Origin: Phycisphaerales bacterium
GTDB taxonomy: Bacteria > Planctomycetota > Phycisphaerae > Phycisphaerales > UBA1924
Direction: 5' to 3'
DNA length: 64,000 bases
Assembly: GCA_040221175.1 (NCBI GenBank)
Contig: JAVJVK010000019.1
Location: forward strand, 62,001-126,000
The position numbers were made by a program, and so were the translations under genes. The notes under the pieces are model-generated. The model made no database searches. It saw only the letters and a list, made by a program, of their open reading frames with translations, and was not told the DNA's origin. Position 1 is the stretch's first letter; the number at the start of each line of letters is the position of its first letter. Shown here piece after piece: positions 41,676 through 50,698 of the stretch.

Positions 41676-42256
41676 TGGCGTCTCCAGGTCTGTGGCCGGC
41701 GGGGCCTTCTTCCGTTCATGGCCCACCGGCCGGGTTCGTGCGGCCCCGCCCCACACGAGCGGCCGCCGCGAACCTTGCATCGACGGGGCCGGGAGGCGGC
41801 TTCACTCGAAAACCGAAAAATCGACAAAATCGTCACGAGCCGCATCGCCGGGACGGACCGGCTTCCCCGCGGACACGGGCGGACCTTGGCGTTTCTCGGA
41901 CGAAACGGCGAAAAACCGGCGAGCAATGGGCGTTTTTCGGGCCGCGAGGGCGGCGATGGCGGGGCGTGTAACTTCGTCACGAAAATGTACGTCGTCGTAC
42001 CGAAAAGATTCGTCGTCGTACAGAAAGGGTATGACGACGTACAGAAAAGGTACGACGACGCACCAAAAGGATACGACGACGTATAGAAGAGGTACGACGT
42101 CGTACCAAAAAGATACGTCGGCGTACACAACAGGGATGGCGACGCCCCGAAGCGGTACGGCGACGCGCCGCGGCGGCACGGCCCACCCTCGGCCCGCCAC
42201 GGCCGCCCCCGCGCCGGCCCCCTGGCCCTCGCCCGGCTTCCCGGGCCGGTCCGCGC
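41676..42256. other. Long intergenic region holding a 21-bp repeat array
   Basis: About 580 bp between the sensor kinase stop and the FN3 gene start. It has no supported gene; all frames across the array show heptapeptide repeats simply because 21 is a multiple of three. The array occupies 41963-42172. Confidence 0.6.
41963..42172. repeat. Array of ten degenerate 21-bp tandem repeats with palindromic core
   Basis: Units start every 21 bp (41963, 41984, 42005, 42026 and so on to 42152). The core is GTACGACGTCGTAC (perfect palindrome near 42092) or near matches such as GTACGTCGTCGTAC, followed by an A-rich spacer (AGAAAAG type). Outer units are more diverged. Period 21 is two helical turns, so all cores would face the same side of DNA. 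Confidence 0.9.
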
Positions 42257-44431
42257 TCAGGACGCCCCGATCCCCAAAGGCAGCTCGATGTCGTAGCGCA
42301 TGCCGCTGGCCTCGAGCGTGCGCTCGAGGCTGCCGCCCAGCTCGTGCTCGACGATCTGGGCGATGAGCGTGCTGCCGTAGCCCGGCTGGCCGTCGGGCCC
42401 GACCGGGCTGGGGCAGCGCTCCTGCCAGCGCAGGCGCACGCGCTCGCGGCCGTCGCGCTCGGCCAGCGACCAGCGCACGTCGATGCGGCCCTCGGCCGTG
42501 CGCAGCGCGCCGTACTTGGCGGCGTTGGTGGACATCTCGTGGACCACCATGTGCAGCGACAGGCAGCGCCTGGGCTCGAGCACGACTTGGGGGCCTTCCA
42601 GCGAGAGCTGCCCGGGGGCGCCCAGGCGCGGGGCGAGCTCGGTGCGGATGATCTCCTCGAGCGGGCAGCCCTCCATCTGGCGCTTGGCGAGCAGGTCGTG
42701 GGCCTTGGCGATGGCGCTCAGGCGCGCGTTGAAGTCCTTGGCGAAGGCCCGGGGGTCGGGCGAGCGCCGCTGGGTCTGCGTGGCGATGGAGCCAACGACG
42801 GCCAGGGTGTTCTTGACGCGGTGGTTGAGCTCGTCGAGGATGGTCTGGACGTAGCGCTCCTGGGCCTTGCGCTCGGTGATGTCCAGGTTGACGCCGATCA
42901 TCCGCACGGGACGGTCGTGCCCGTCGCGCTCGATCCACGCGCGGGCCTCCAGCCAGCGCACCTCGCCGCCGGGCAGCACGATGCGCCACTCGCCCTCGAA
43001 GTCGCCGTCGGCCCCGTCCTCGAAGGCTCGCTGGGCGCCGGCCGCCGCCCGCTCGCGGTCGTCGGGGTGCACCAGCTCGAGCCAGGCGTCGTAGGTGCCC
43101 GCGAAGGCGCCCGGCGACAGGCCGTAGAGGGCCTCCAGCTCGGGCGACCAGTGGTTGACGCCCGTGGCGATGTCGAACTCGAAGGTGCCCACGCCGCCGA
43201 TGTGCTGGGCCAGGCTGGAACGCCGCTCGGCGTCGCGCACGGCCCGCTCGGCCTCGAACAGCTCGGTGGTGTCCACCGCGGCCACGCGGACGCCGGTGAC
43301 GGCGCCCGCGGGGTCGTGCACCGGCTCGGCGTAGAGGTCGAAGCGGCGGGGCGTACCGTCGATCACGGGCTCGAATTGCCGGTACGCGGGCTGGCCGTCG
43401 TCCAGTACCAGTCGTTTGAAGCCGGCAAGCTCCTGGGCCTGCCCGGCGGGCAGCAGGTCCTCGTCGCGCTGGCCGATGATGTCGGCCGAATCGAAGCCCT
43501 CCATGGGGTTCACGATCCAGGTGTAGCGAAGCTCTCGGTCGCACTCGTAGAGCGAGATGGGCGAGTTCTCGACCGCCAGACGGAGCCGCTCGGCCATCTC
43601 GCGCGCGGCCGCCTGCGCCTGCACGCCGTCGTGGATATCAGTGGCGGTGCCGAACCAGCGGGCGCGTCCGTCATCCTCCTCGACGCGGTAGGCCCGGCTG
43701 AGGTGCCAGCGCCACTGGCCGTCGGCCATGCGCACGCGGTGCTGGCACTCGTAGGTCTGGCCCGATCCGATGGCCGCATTCCATCGGCGCACGGTCTCGT
43801 CCAGCTCGTCGGGGTGGACCACCGGCTGCCAGTCCCACGAGCCGTCGGGCTTGCGGCGGATGCCGTCGTAGCGGCTGGCCTGGGCGTTGTAGTACTCCAC
43901 CGAGGCCTCGCCGCTGGCCACCCAGACGAGCTGGGGCACGGCGTCGGCCAGGGCGTGGAAGCGCCGCTCGCTCTCGCGCAGGGCCCGCTCGATGTCCTCC
44001 CGTGGGGTGTCGAGTTCGATCTTGCGCCACACGGCAAGGAACCCGTCGCCGTGCTTTTGCACGTCGATGTCGAAGGCGTGCGTGGCGAGCCGGTCGCCAT
44101 AGACGTCGGTGTACTCGAACGAGCGGCGTTGCAGCGGCTGGCCGGTGTCGACGACCTTGCAGTAGGCGGCGAACAGGCCGCTCTCGCGGTGGCCGGGCAG
44201 GAGGTCATTGAGGCGCTTGCCGACCTGCTGCTCGCTCGTGAGCTTGTTGTTCACGCAGGCCGCGTGGTTGACGTAGAGGACCTCGAAGTCGATGATGCGG
44301 CCGCGATCATCGCGCAGGGCGGCATAGAGGCCCACGCACTGGGGCAGGCGGTCGAAGAGCTCTCGCCATTGGCTAGTCGTGGACGGCTCGCCCGAGCCCG
44401 GGCGGTGCTCGTCACGTGCCTCATCCGGCAT
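42257..44431 (-). CDS. Multi-PAS sensor histidine kinase of the HWE/HisKA_2 type
   Basis: 724 residues, no membrane helix, so cytoplasmic. Four PAS domains at about 22-145, 155-275, 285-395 and 405-525 (the second and fourth end in PAC motifs such as GVNLDITERKAQ). The kinase part begins ILDELNHRVKNTLAVVGSIA, with phospho-His in the HRVKN motif of HWE kinases, and the ATPase part has MVVHEMSTNAAKYGAL. The first gene boundary has no partner response regulator. It probably senses light, redox or a small ligand through PAS. Confidence 0.9.
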   Translation of the reverse strand: MPDEARDEHRPGSGEPSTTSQWRELFDRLPQCVGLYAALRDDRGRIIDFEVLYVNHAACVNNKLTSEQQVGKRLNDLLPGHRESGLFAAYCKVVDTGQPLQRRSFEYTDVYGDRLATHAFDIDVQKHGDGFLAVWRKIELDTPREDIERALRESERRFHALADAVPQLVWVASGEASVEYYNAQASRYDGIRRKPDGSWDWQPVVHPDELDETVRRWNAAIGSGQTYECQHRVRMADGQWRWHLSRAYRVEEDDGRARWFGTATDIHDGVQAQAAAREMAERLRLAVENSPISLYECDRELRYTWIVNPMEGFDSADIIGQRDEDLLPAGQAQELAGFKRLVLDDGQPAYRQFEPVIDGTPRRFDLYAEPVHDPAGAVTGVRVAAVDTTELFEAERAVRDAERRSSLAQHIGGVGTFEFDIATGVNHWSPELEALYGLSPGAFAGTYDAWLELVHPDDRERAAAGAQRAFEDGADGDFEGEWRIVLPGGEVRWLEARAWIERDGHDRPVRMIGVNLDITERKAQERYVQTILDELNHRVKNTLAVVGSIATQTQRRSPDPRAFAKDFNARLSAIAKAHDLLAKRQMEGCPLEEIIRTELAPRLGAPGQLSLEGPQVVLEPRRCLSLHMVVHEMSTNAAKYGALRTAEGRIDVRWSLAERDGRERVRLRWQERCPSPVGPDGQPGYGSTLIAQIVEHELGGSLERTLEASGMRYDIELPLGIGAS

Positions 44432-44479
44432 CGAATCTTCCCCCCTCGCTTCCCGCCAAAAAGTCCGGCGAGCCCCCCG

Positions 44480-45451
44480 TTATTGTACCCGGTGGCGTGA
44501 CCGACCCGCAATTGCATGCGCTCCGCACTCTGGGCACGCCGCGTGGGGATCAAGACCCTCCCGCTCATAGCCGCACCGAACACACCGCCCACGCCGCCGA
44601 CGCAGCGCGCGGCGCAGCACGCCCGGCAACCGCCACGCGCCGAACAGCAGCAGGGCGTAGAACAGCGTGTTTATAAGAAAGCCGGGCCAGAGGGGGAGCA
44701 GGGGGAGGGCGAAGCGGTGGAGGGGGCGGTAGGGGATGGGCCGGGCGGTCCCCGTGGCAATCCGCGGGTACGGCTCGTGCCACAGCTCGATGCCGCCACG
44801 CAGCGACACCGCTGGCGGGGCCGCGAGTTGCTCCACCCGCGCAAACAGCGGCGGCGGCGAACGTCCTGGGGGCGTGGGCGGATGGTTCTCGATGACCTGC
44901 GCGTAGTGCGCGCCCGCCGACACCGCGTGCAGCGGCCACCCGGCGTGCAAGACGAAGAGCCGCTCGTCGACGAGGCCGCGCGGGGGCTCGACCACCTCGT
45001 TCAGCAGGGAGGTCTCGCTCCCCAGGATGCGCCAGCCGAGCTTCCGGGGATAAGGCTCGAACATCCGATACGGGAACGGGTACCCCGGCAACGGACCAAG
45101 CCGGGGCTCTGCGCTCCGGTAGCGGCGCCAGGCGGCATCGGCGTTGACGTCCATGGCCGTCGCGATGCCGTGGTTCTTGTTGAGCTCTTCCTCCGGTGCG
45201 AACTGATAGAACCCCTGCGAGGTGTCAATACCGATGCCGCCGGGCGCGATCGTCGTGTCGATCATCATGCCTTCCGCAATCGCCGTGTCGACGGGCCAGT
45301 AGATCGGGATGGCGGTGATGTGCGGGAGCATCCCGCTCGCGCGCCACCGCAGGAACTGCACCGCATGGATCGCCCACGACGACAGCACCGTCGCGACCGC
45401 CCCCAGCAGAAGGAACACGAGCAGCGTGCGGATGGCCCGGCGGCGACGCAT
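44480..45451 (-). CDS. Membrane protein with C-terminal zinc ribbon, paralogue 1
   Basis: 323 residues. N-terminal helix (about 7-28, IRTLLVFLLLGAVATVLSSW), large extracytoplasmic domain (30-250), a helix pair region (LPLLPLWPGFLINTLFYALLLFGAW, 250-275), then a cytoplasmic basic stretch and zinc ribbon CVRCGYEREGLDP...CPECG. Three tandem paralogues share the ends and differ in the middle. Function unknown. Confidence 0.8.
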   Translation of the reverse strand: MRRRRAIRTLLVFLLLGAVATVLSSWAIHAVQFLRWRASGMLPHITAIPIYWPVDTAIAEGMMIDTTIAPGGIGIDTSQGFYQFAPEEELNKNHGIATAMDVNADAAWRRYRSAEPRLGPLPGYPFPYRMFEPYPRKLGWRILGSETSLLNEVVEPPRGLVDERLFVLHAGWPLHAVSAGAHYAQVIENHPPTPPGRSPPPLFARVEQLAAPPAVSLRGGIELWHEPYPRIATGTARPIPYRPLHRFALPLLPLWPGFLINTLFYALLLFGAWRLPGVLRRALRRRRGRCVRCGYEREGLDPHAACPECGAHAIAGRSRHRVQ

Positions 45452-45460
45452 GGCCAGAGC

Positions 45461-46270
45461 CTACGTCGCGGCGGCGGGCCAGGTTGCCATGCGAGCGCTC
45501 GCCTGCGTTCCGCACTCGGGGCACGCCGCGTCGGGGTCGAGGCCGCTGCGGTCGTAGCCGCAGCGGATGCAGCGCCCGCGCCGCCGGCGCAAGGCGCGGC
45601 GCACCGCGCGCGGAATGCGTGCGGGGACGAACAGGAGGAGAGCGTAAAGAAGAGTGTTGAGAAGGAAGCCGGGCCAGATCGGCAACACGGCCAGCGTGGT
45701 GCGCTCGAAGCAGTCGTACCTGGGGTAGAGTTGCAACGGGCGGTTGATCGGGCCCGCCCGCCAGGGCATCACCAGCAGCCCGCCGCGCAGCGAGACTGGC
45801 CCGGTGCGCGTCTCGACGCGATTCGTGGGGCCGTCGTAGAAGTAGCCGGTGTACGAGCCGTGCGCCATCGCGAGGCGGGGCCACCCCGACTCGAACCACG
45901 CCATCCGCTCCTGGCTCCGCCCGGTAGCGCCATTGCCCGGCCCGGGCACCGTGATACCCTCGACGTGCGCGCGCCAGCCCGGGGCCGACCAGTCCGAGCG
46001 GTATTGGAATTGGGCGTGCGGGGCGCGGGCCCACGCGAAGCCGTCCGGGGTGCGGCGCAGGCCCGCCCAGGTCGGGGCGGTGAGATCCACCCGCGGACCG
46101 GCGGCCCTTGGGTACTCACGATGGGCGGGGATGTGCCAGGCCGCGTGGGACTGGGACTGGTTGGTGCGCCAGCGCTGCACCGCGTGGATCGCCCACGACG
46201 AGAGCACCGTCGTAACCGCCCCCAGCAGGACGAATACGAGCAGCGTGCGGATGGCGCGGCCCCAACGCAT
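45461..46270 (-). CDS. Membrane protein with C-terminal zinc ribbon, paralogue 2
   Basis: 269 residues, the shortest of the three. Same N-terminal helix (IRTLLVFVLLGAVTTVLSSW), a shorter and unrelated-looking middle domain (35-185), the conserved LAVLPIWPGFLLNTLLYALLL helix, and a zinc ribbon CIRCGYDRSGLDPDAACPEC. Stop-to-start distance to the neighbours is 9 nt each side, so the three are co-transcribed. Confidence 0.8.
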   Translation of the reverse strand: MRWGRAIRTLLVFVLLGAVTTVLSSWAIHAVQRWRTNQSQSHAAWHIPAHREYPRAAGPRVDLTAPTWAGLRRTPDGFAWARAPHAQFQYRSDWSAPGWRAHVEGITVPGPGNGATGRSQERMAWFESGWPRLAMAHGSYTGYFYDGPTNRVETRTGPVSLRGGLLVMPWRAGPINRPLQLYPRYDCFERTTLAVLPIWPGFLLNTLLYALLLFVPARIPRAVRRALRRRRGRCIRCGYDRSGLDPDAACPECGTQASARMATWPAAAT

Positions 46271-46279
46271 CGCAAGAGC

Positions 46280-47257
46280 CTACGTCGCGGCGGCGGGCCC
46301 GGTCGCCGCGCGAGCGCCCACCCCCGCCCCGCACTCCGGGCACGCCGCGTCGGGGTCGAGCCCATCGCGGCTATACCCGCACCGCTCGCACCGCCCACGC
46401 CGCCGCCGCACCGCGCGACGCAGCACGCCCGGCAATCGCCACGCGATGAACAGCAGCAGGGCATAGAAGACAGTGTTGATGGCGAAGCCGGGCCAGAGGG
46501 GGAGCAGGGGGAGGGCGAAGCGGTCGAAGCTGATGTGAGCACTGGTGGAGTGGACTCCTTTCTTCGGGGCTGGCGCGACGACCTGCCACAACCGGAGCCC
46601 GCTGGCGAAGCTCACGGCGGGAGTTGGCCTGTGCACCGCTACGCCTCTTGGCCCACCGAAAGCTGTTCGCCCTTCCAGCAGGCGGTCGGGGATCCGATGT
46701 CGGGCGGCCTGGTGGGAACCGATCTCGAGTGATGCATACGGCCAGCCTGCGTGGACGACTTGGATCGATTCTCGCGTGTACTCTGCACCCCGGTCGAGCG
46801 CGCCGTCGATGACCATCGCCTCGCTCATCAGGATGCGCCAGCCCCGAGAAGAAGCAGGATGCTCGAAGAGCGCGTAGGGAAAGGGGTAATCCGGCGTCCG
46901 CGGCGAGATGTCGTCGACCGAACGGTGTCGGCGCCATACCGCGTCGGCGTTGAGGTCGAACGCGGCGGGGAGCGACGCGTCCGCGAAGAACTCGTTGTCC
47001 AGAAGGAGCTGCCAGTACGCTGCCTCGCGGTCGAGCGCGATCTCGCCGGAGCGTGCGTCGGGATCAATATGAAACTCACGCGCGACGGCGAAATCGAGAG
47101 GCCAGATGATGCTCGGCAGGTATCCCCACGAAGGAGCCTGCGACTGTCGAAGTTGCCGGAACTGCACCGCATGGATCGCCCACGACGACAGCACCGTTGC
47201 GACCGCCCCCAGCAGGAGGAACACGAGCAGCGTGCGGATGGCCCGGCGGGAGCGCAT
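46280..47257 (-). CDS. Membrane protein with C-terminal zinc ribbon, paralogue 3
   Basis: 325 residues. The first 30 residues are nearly identical to paralogue 1. The middle domain (35-250) shares short matches with paralogue 1 (ADAVWRRHRSVD; PDYPFPYALFEHPASSRGWRIL), so those two are closest. It ends with helix LPLLPLWPGFAINTVFYALLLF and ribbon CERCGYSRDGLDPDAACPEC. It starts 33 bp beyond the trpA stop, so it may be reached by read-through from the trp operon. Confidence 0.8.
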   Translation of the reverse strand: MRSRRAIRTLLVFLLLGAVATVLSSWAIHAVQFRQLRQSQAPSWGYLPSIIWPLDFAVAREFHIDPDARSGEIALDREAAYWQLLLDNEFFADASLPAAFDLNADAVWRRHRSVDDISPRTPDYPFPYALFEHPASSRGWRILMSEAMVIDGALDRGAEYTRESIQVVHAGWPYASLEIGSHQAARHRIPDRLLEGRTAFGGPRGVAVHRPTPAVSFASGLRLWQVVAPAPKKGVHSTSAHISFDRFALPLLPLWPGFAINTVFYALLLFIAWRLPGVLRRAVRRRRGRCERCGYSRDGLDPDAACPECGAGVGARAATGPAAAT

Positions 47258-47290
47258 GGCGGGAGTGTACCGCGCGGGCGGTGACGGGAT

Positions 47291-48055
47291 TCAGCGAAGG
47301 CCCTGGAGGATCGGCCCGATGGCCCGCCCCTCGCCCACCGCTTCCATCAGCGCCGAGCCCACGATCACGCCGTCGCACGATTCCCGCAGGGTGTCGACGT
47401 GCTGCTTCGAGCGGATGCCGAAGCCGGCGCACACGGGGATGGTCGCGGCGGATGTGACTTTGTGAAGATACTCGACGATGCTGGATTGATCGGAGCGGTG
47501 CTGGCCCGTGACGCCCACGCTCGTGACGGCGTACACGAAGCCGGTCGCGCGCTCGACGATGCGCGCGAGGCGGGCGTCGCTCGTCACCGGGCTGACCATG
47601 CCAATGGTTGCCAGGCCGGCGTCGGTCAGGGGCTCGGCCATGCCGAGCGCTTCGAGGGGCAGGTCGGGCACGATCACGCCGTGCACGCCGGCGGCCTGGG
47701 CATCGTCGGCGAGCCGATCGAGCCCGTACGCCAAGAGCGGGTTGAGGTAGCCCATCAGCAGCAGCGGGGCGGCTAGCGTGCCGTCGAGCTCGCGCAGCGT
47801 GTGCATGATCTTGTTCATGGTGGCACCCGCCTTGAGCGCCGCGCGGGCGGTCTCCTGGAGTGAGCCACCATCGGCGATGGGGTTGCTGAAGGGGATGCCC
47901 ACTTCGACGACGTCGGCGTGCGCGCACGCATCGGCGAGGATGGCGGGGAAGGCGTCCATGCTCGGATAGCCGGCCGTGACGTACGCGACCAGGGCGATGC
48001 CGTGCGTATCGCGGCCGTCGGTGATGGCTTGCGAGATGACCTCGTGCGCGCGCAT
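47291..48055 (-). CDS. trpA: Tryptophan synthase alpha chain
   Basis: 254 residues, TIM barrel. The catalytic Glu and Asp are present in VVEVGIPFSNPIADGGSLQE; the family's usual PFSDP is PFSNP here, an unusual but non-catalytic change. GFGIRSKQHVDTLRESCDGVIVGSALM is the phosphate-binding end. It splits indole-3-glycerol phosphate to indole for TrpB. Last gene of the trp operon, 3 nt after trpB. Confidence 0.95.
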   Translation of the reverse strand: MRAHEVISQAITDGRDTHGIALVAYVTAGYPSMDAFPAILADACAHADVVEVGIPFSNPIADGGSLQETARAALKAGATMNKIMHTLRELDGTLAAPLLLMGYLNPLLAYGLDRLADDAQAAGVHGVIVPDLPLEALGMAEPLTDAGLATIGMVSPVTSDARLARIVERATGFVYAVTSVGVTGQHRSDQSSIVEYLHKVTSAATIPVCAGFGIRSKQHVDTLRESCDGVIVGSALMEAVGEGRAIGPILQGLR

Positions 48056-48058
48056 GGC

Positions 48059-49288
48059 TTACGTGTTCCCCTCTTCGGCCAGCCGCGTCAGGATCGGCAT
48101 GTCCTTGTCCCCGCGCCCGCAGACGTTGACCAGCACGGTGGGGTCATCGCGCCCCTCGCACAGACGCCTGGCCAGCGCCAGCGCGTGCGCGGGCTCGACG
48201 GCGGGCAATATGCCCTCGAGCCGGCACAGCTCGTCCAGCGCCGCGATGGCGTCGTGGTCCCGGACGGCGTGGTAGTGAACACGCCCGACGTGCGCGAGCA
48301 GCGCGTGCTCGGGGCCGATGGCGGGGTAATCCAGCCCGGCCGAGACGCTTTGCGTGTCGCTCACCTGGCCGTCGCCATCTTGCAGCAGCATGGAGCGCGA
48401 GCCGTGCAATACACCCGGCGTGCCGCCCGACATGGTCGCCGCGTGCTGGCCAACCGCGGGGCCAATCCCGCCCGCCTCCGCGCCGTGCAGCTCGACTTCG
48501 GCGTCGCCCAGGAATCCGTGATAGAAGCCGATGGCGTTGCTGCCCCCGCCCACGCACGCGACGGCGATGTCCGGCAGCTTCCATGCCTGCTCGAGCATCT
48601 GTCTCCGCGATTCCACGCCGATGACCTTCTGGAACTCGCGCACGATCCAGGGGAACGGGTGGGGCCCCACGGCGCTGCCCAAGATGTAGTGCGTGCCCTG
48701 CGGGTCGCCAACCCAGTGACGGATCGCCTCGTCGACGGCCGCCCGCAGCGTCGCGTCGCCCGTCGAAACGGGCCGCACCTCCGCGCCCATGCGCCGCATG
48801 CGCACGACGTTGGGGGCTTGGCGTTCGACGTCCTTCGCGCCCATATAGACAATGCACGGCAGGCCCACCCGCGCGCACGCCGCGGCCGTCGCCACGCCGT
48901 GCTGGCCCGCGCCCGTCTCGGCGACGACGCGCTGGGCCCCGATTCTCTTAGCGATCAGCGCCTGGCCGAGCGCGTTGTTGATCTTGTGGGCCCCGGTGTG
49001 GGCCAGGTCCTCGCGCTTCAGCCACACCTGGGCCTTCCACGCTTCGCTGAGGCGCGGGGCGTACATCAACGGCGTCGGGCGGCCAACCCAGGTCTCCTGG
49101 TGCTGGCGCAGTTCGGTCTTGAAGGCCCCGTCCTTGAGCGCCTCGCGGGCGCCGCGCTCGAAGCGCTCGAGCGCGGGCACCAGCGTCTCGGGCACGAAGC
49201 GGCCGCCGAAGGGGCCGAAGAAGCCGCGCTCGTCGGGCAGTTCGCCGTCGATGAGCTGCTGGAGCAGGTTGCTGGTGTCGGTGGTCAT
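48059..49288 (-). CDS. trpB: Tryptophan synthase beta chain
   Basis: 409 residues from the ATG at 49288, overlapping the trpF stop (49285-49288). PLP lysine is in DLAHTGAHKINNALGQ; the phosphate-binding loop is CVGGGSNAIGFYHG; GRPTPLMYAPRLSEAW and RVVAETGAGQHGVATAAACA are family signatures. It joins indole and serine to tryptophan. Confidence 0.97.
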   Translation of the reverse strand: MTTDTSNLLQQLIDGELPDERGFFGPFGGRFVPETLVPALERFERGAREALKDGAFKTELRQHQETWVGRPTPLMYAPRLSEAWKAQVWLKREDLAHTGAHKINNALGQALIAKRIGAQRVVAETGAGQHGVATAAACARVGLPCIVYMGAKDVERQAPNVVRMRRMGAEVRPVSTGDATLRAAVDEAIRHWVGDPQGTHYILGSAVGPHPFPWIVREFQKVIGVESRRQMLEQAWKLPDIAVACVGGGSNAIGFYHGFLGDAEVELHGAEAGGIGPAVGQHAATMSGGTPGVLHGSRSMLLQDGDGQVSDTQSVSAGLDYPAIGPEHALLAHVGRVHYHAVRDHDAIAALDELCRLEGILPAVEPAHALALARRLCEGRDDPTVLVNVCGRGDKDMPILTRLAEEGNT

Positions 49289-49902
49289 CCCCGCTCCCCT
49301 TCTCTCACCGCCGCGATGAACTCGCGCACCATGCCGGCGTCCTTGATTCCCGGCTCGCGCTCCACGCCCGAGGATACGTCCACCGCGAACGGCCGGAGCG
49401 TGCGCACGACCTCGCCCACGTTCTCGATGCTCAGCCCGCCGGCCAACACGACGCGGCAGCGGGGGATCCACGGCCCCGCTTCGTGCCACGGTGCTGCCTC
49501 GCCCGATCCCGAGTCCTGACCCTCGATCAGCACCATGCGCCGCTCGTGGCGGGCGATGTCACGCTCGAACGAAGCGCCCAGGCGCACGACCGGCACGCGG
49601 CGATCGAGCGCAACCGCGGCGAGCGTGCCGTCGAAGTCGCTCGCGTCGGACTGGTGGAGGATCCATGGGGGCAGTGCCTCGAGCGCCCGCGAGACCAACG
49701 ACGCATCGGGGTGCCGGTACACCGCCACGCCCGTGACGTAGCCGGGAAGTTCGCGGATCAGTTCCGCAGCCCGCTCGGGCGTCACCCGTCGCCTGGACGG
49801 GCTCAAGACCACGCCCACGGCATCGACGCCCGCATCCACGCACGTCGAGACCATGTCGGGCGTGGTCAGCCCGCAGACCTTAATTCGCACGCGATCAGGC
49901 AC
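49285..49902 (-). CDS. trpF: Phosphoribosylanthranilate isomerase
   Basis: 205 residues. Catalytic Cys in the N-terminal RIKVCGLTTPDMVSTCVDAG, general acid Asp in VVLAGGLSIENVGEVV...VDVSSGVE, and GVVLSPSRRRVTPERA. It converts phosphoribosylanthranilate to the carboxyphenylamino form. Overlaps trpC by 8 nt and trpB by 4 nt. Confidence 0.95.
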   Translation of the reverse strand: MPDRVRIKVCGLTTPDMVSTCVDAGVDAVGVVLSPSRRRVTPERAAELIRELPGYVTGVAVYRHPDASLVSRALEALPPWILHQSDASDFDGTLAAVALDRRVPVVRLGASFERDIARHERRMVLIEGQDSGSGEAAPWHEAGPWIPRCRVVLAGGLSIENVGEVVRTLRPFAVDVSSGVEREPGIKDAGMVREFIAAVREGERG

Positions 49903-50698
49903 GGGCCTTCCTTCCCGCTTCGAGCATCCCGGCCGCCAGCGCGGCGGGGTTGTCCGAGCGCATCAGGGCCGTGCCGACGAGCGCACCGTCGTAGCCAAGC
50001 CGAGCCACGGCCGCGGCGTCCTGCGGCGTGGCGATGCCGGACTCGGCGATCTTGATGGACCCAGCGGGGAAGCACGCGGACAGCGACTCGAAGCGTGAGA
50101 CGTCTTCCTCCAGCGTCGCGAGGTTCCGGCAGTTCAGCCCAAGGAGCACGTTGGTCCGGTTGGTGATCGCGCGGGCCGAGCGGTCGACATCCGCTCGGTC
50201 AAACGCCTCGAGCAGGGCGATGAGCCCCATCGCCTCGCACGCGTCGAGCATCACCGAAAGCCGATCATCGTCCAGAATGCGCGCGATCAGGAGAACCGCT
50301 GACGCCCCCCATGCCCGCGCCTCGAACACCTGGTAAGGCTCCACCAGAAAGTCCTTCCGCATCGCTGGCGTGTCGATGCGGCTTGCAATCTGCCGAAGGT
50401 CCTCGCTGCTTCCGCCGAATCGGTCCGGTTCGGTCAGCACCGAGATCAATGCAGCGCCGGCGTTGGCGTACGCACGAGCTTGTGCGACGACGTCGAGTTG
50501 TTCCCCAGCCAATCGACCCTGGCTCGGGCTTGTGCGCTTCACTTCGGCGATGAGGTCGAAGGCGGACCATGTCGGCGCAACCGGCGGCGGCGTGTCGAGC
50601 GCCATGCCACGCATCGTGTCCAGCGGCGTCTGCGCTTCTGCCGCGGTTGCACGTCGGGCTGATGCGTCGGCCATCTGCTGGAGAAAATCACCCGGCAT
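49895..50698 (-). CDS. trpC: Indole-3-glycerol phosphate synthase
   Basis: 267 residues from the ATG at 50698, which shares bases with the trpD stop. Core motifs are IAEVKRTSPSQGRL (catalytic Lys), ISVLTEPDRFGGSSEDL, RKDFLVEPYQVFEARAWGAS and GLNCRNLATLEEDVSRFESL, KIAESGIATPQDA. It closes the indole ring. Confidence 0.95.
   Translation of the reverse strand: MPGDFLQQMADASARRATAAEAQTPLDTMRGMALDTPPPVAPTWSAFDLIAEVKRTSPSQGRLAGEQLDVVAQARAYANAGAALISVLTEPDRFGGSSEDLRQIASRIDTPAMRKDFLVEPYQVFEARAWGASAVLLIARILDDDRLSVMLDACEAMGLIALLEAFDRADVDRSARAITNRTNVLLGLNCRNLATLEEDVSRFESLSACFPAGSIKIAESGIATPQDAAAVARLGYDGALVGTALMRSDNPAALAAGMLEAGRKARA

Noticed and set aside
37644-42086. A plus-strand open frame of 1480 codons across the permease, serS and downstream genes
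   Set aside because: It is antisense to serS and the permease, which have clear protein motifs. Long open antisense frames are normal at this GC content.
41312-42130. Minus-strand frame with heptapeptide repeats (SYLFGTT-like) over the 21-bp array
   Set aside because: A 21-bp repeat gives heptapeptides in every frame; no ribosome site or sensible C-terminal part supports translation.
41963-42172. CRISPR array
   Set aside because: Units are contiguous with no unique spacers, and no cas genes are present.
42344-44500. A 718-codon plus-strand frame opposite the sensor kinase
   Set aside because: Antisense shadow of a gene with four PAS domains and kinase motifs; no domain of its own.
44516-46732. 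A 738-codon plus-strand frame opposite the zinc-ribbon paralogues
   Set aside because: Arg/Pro/Gly-rich shadow sequence. The minus-strand genes have helices and Cys motifs conserved between paralogues.
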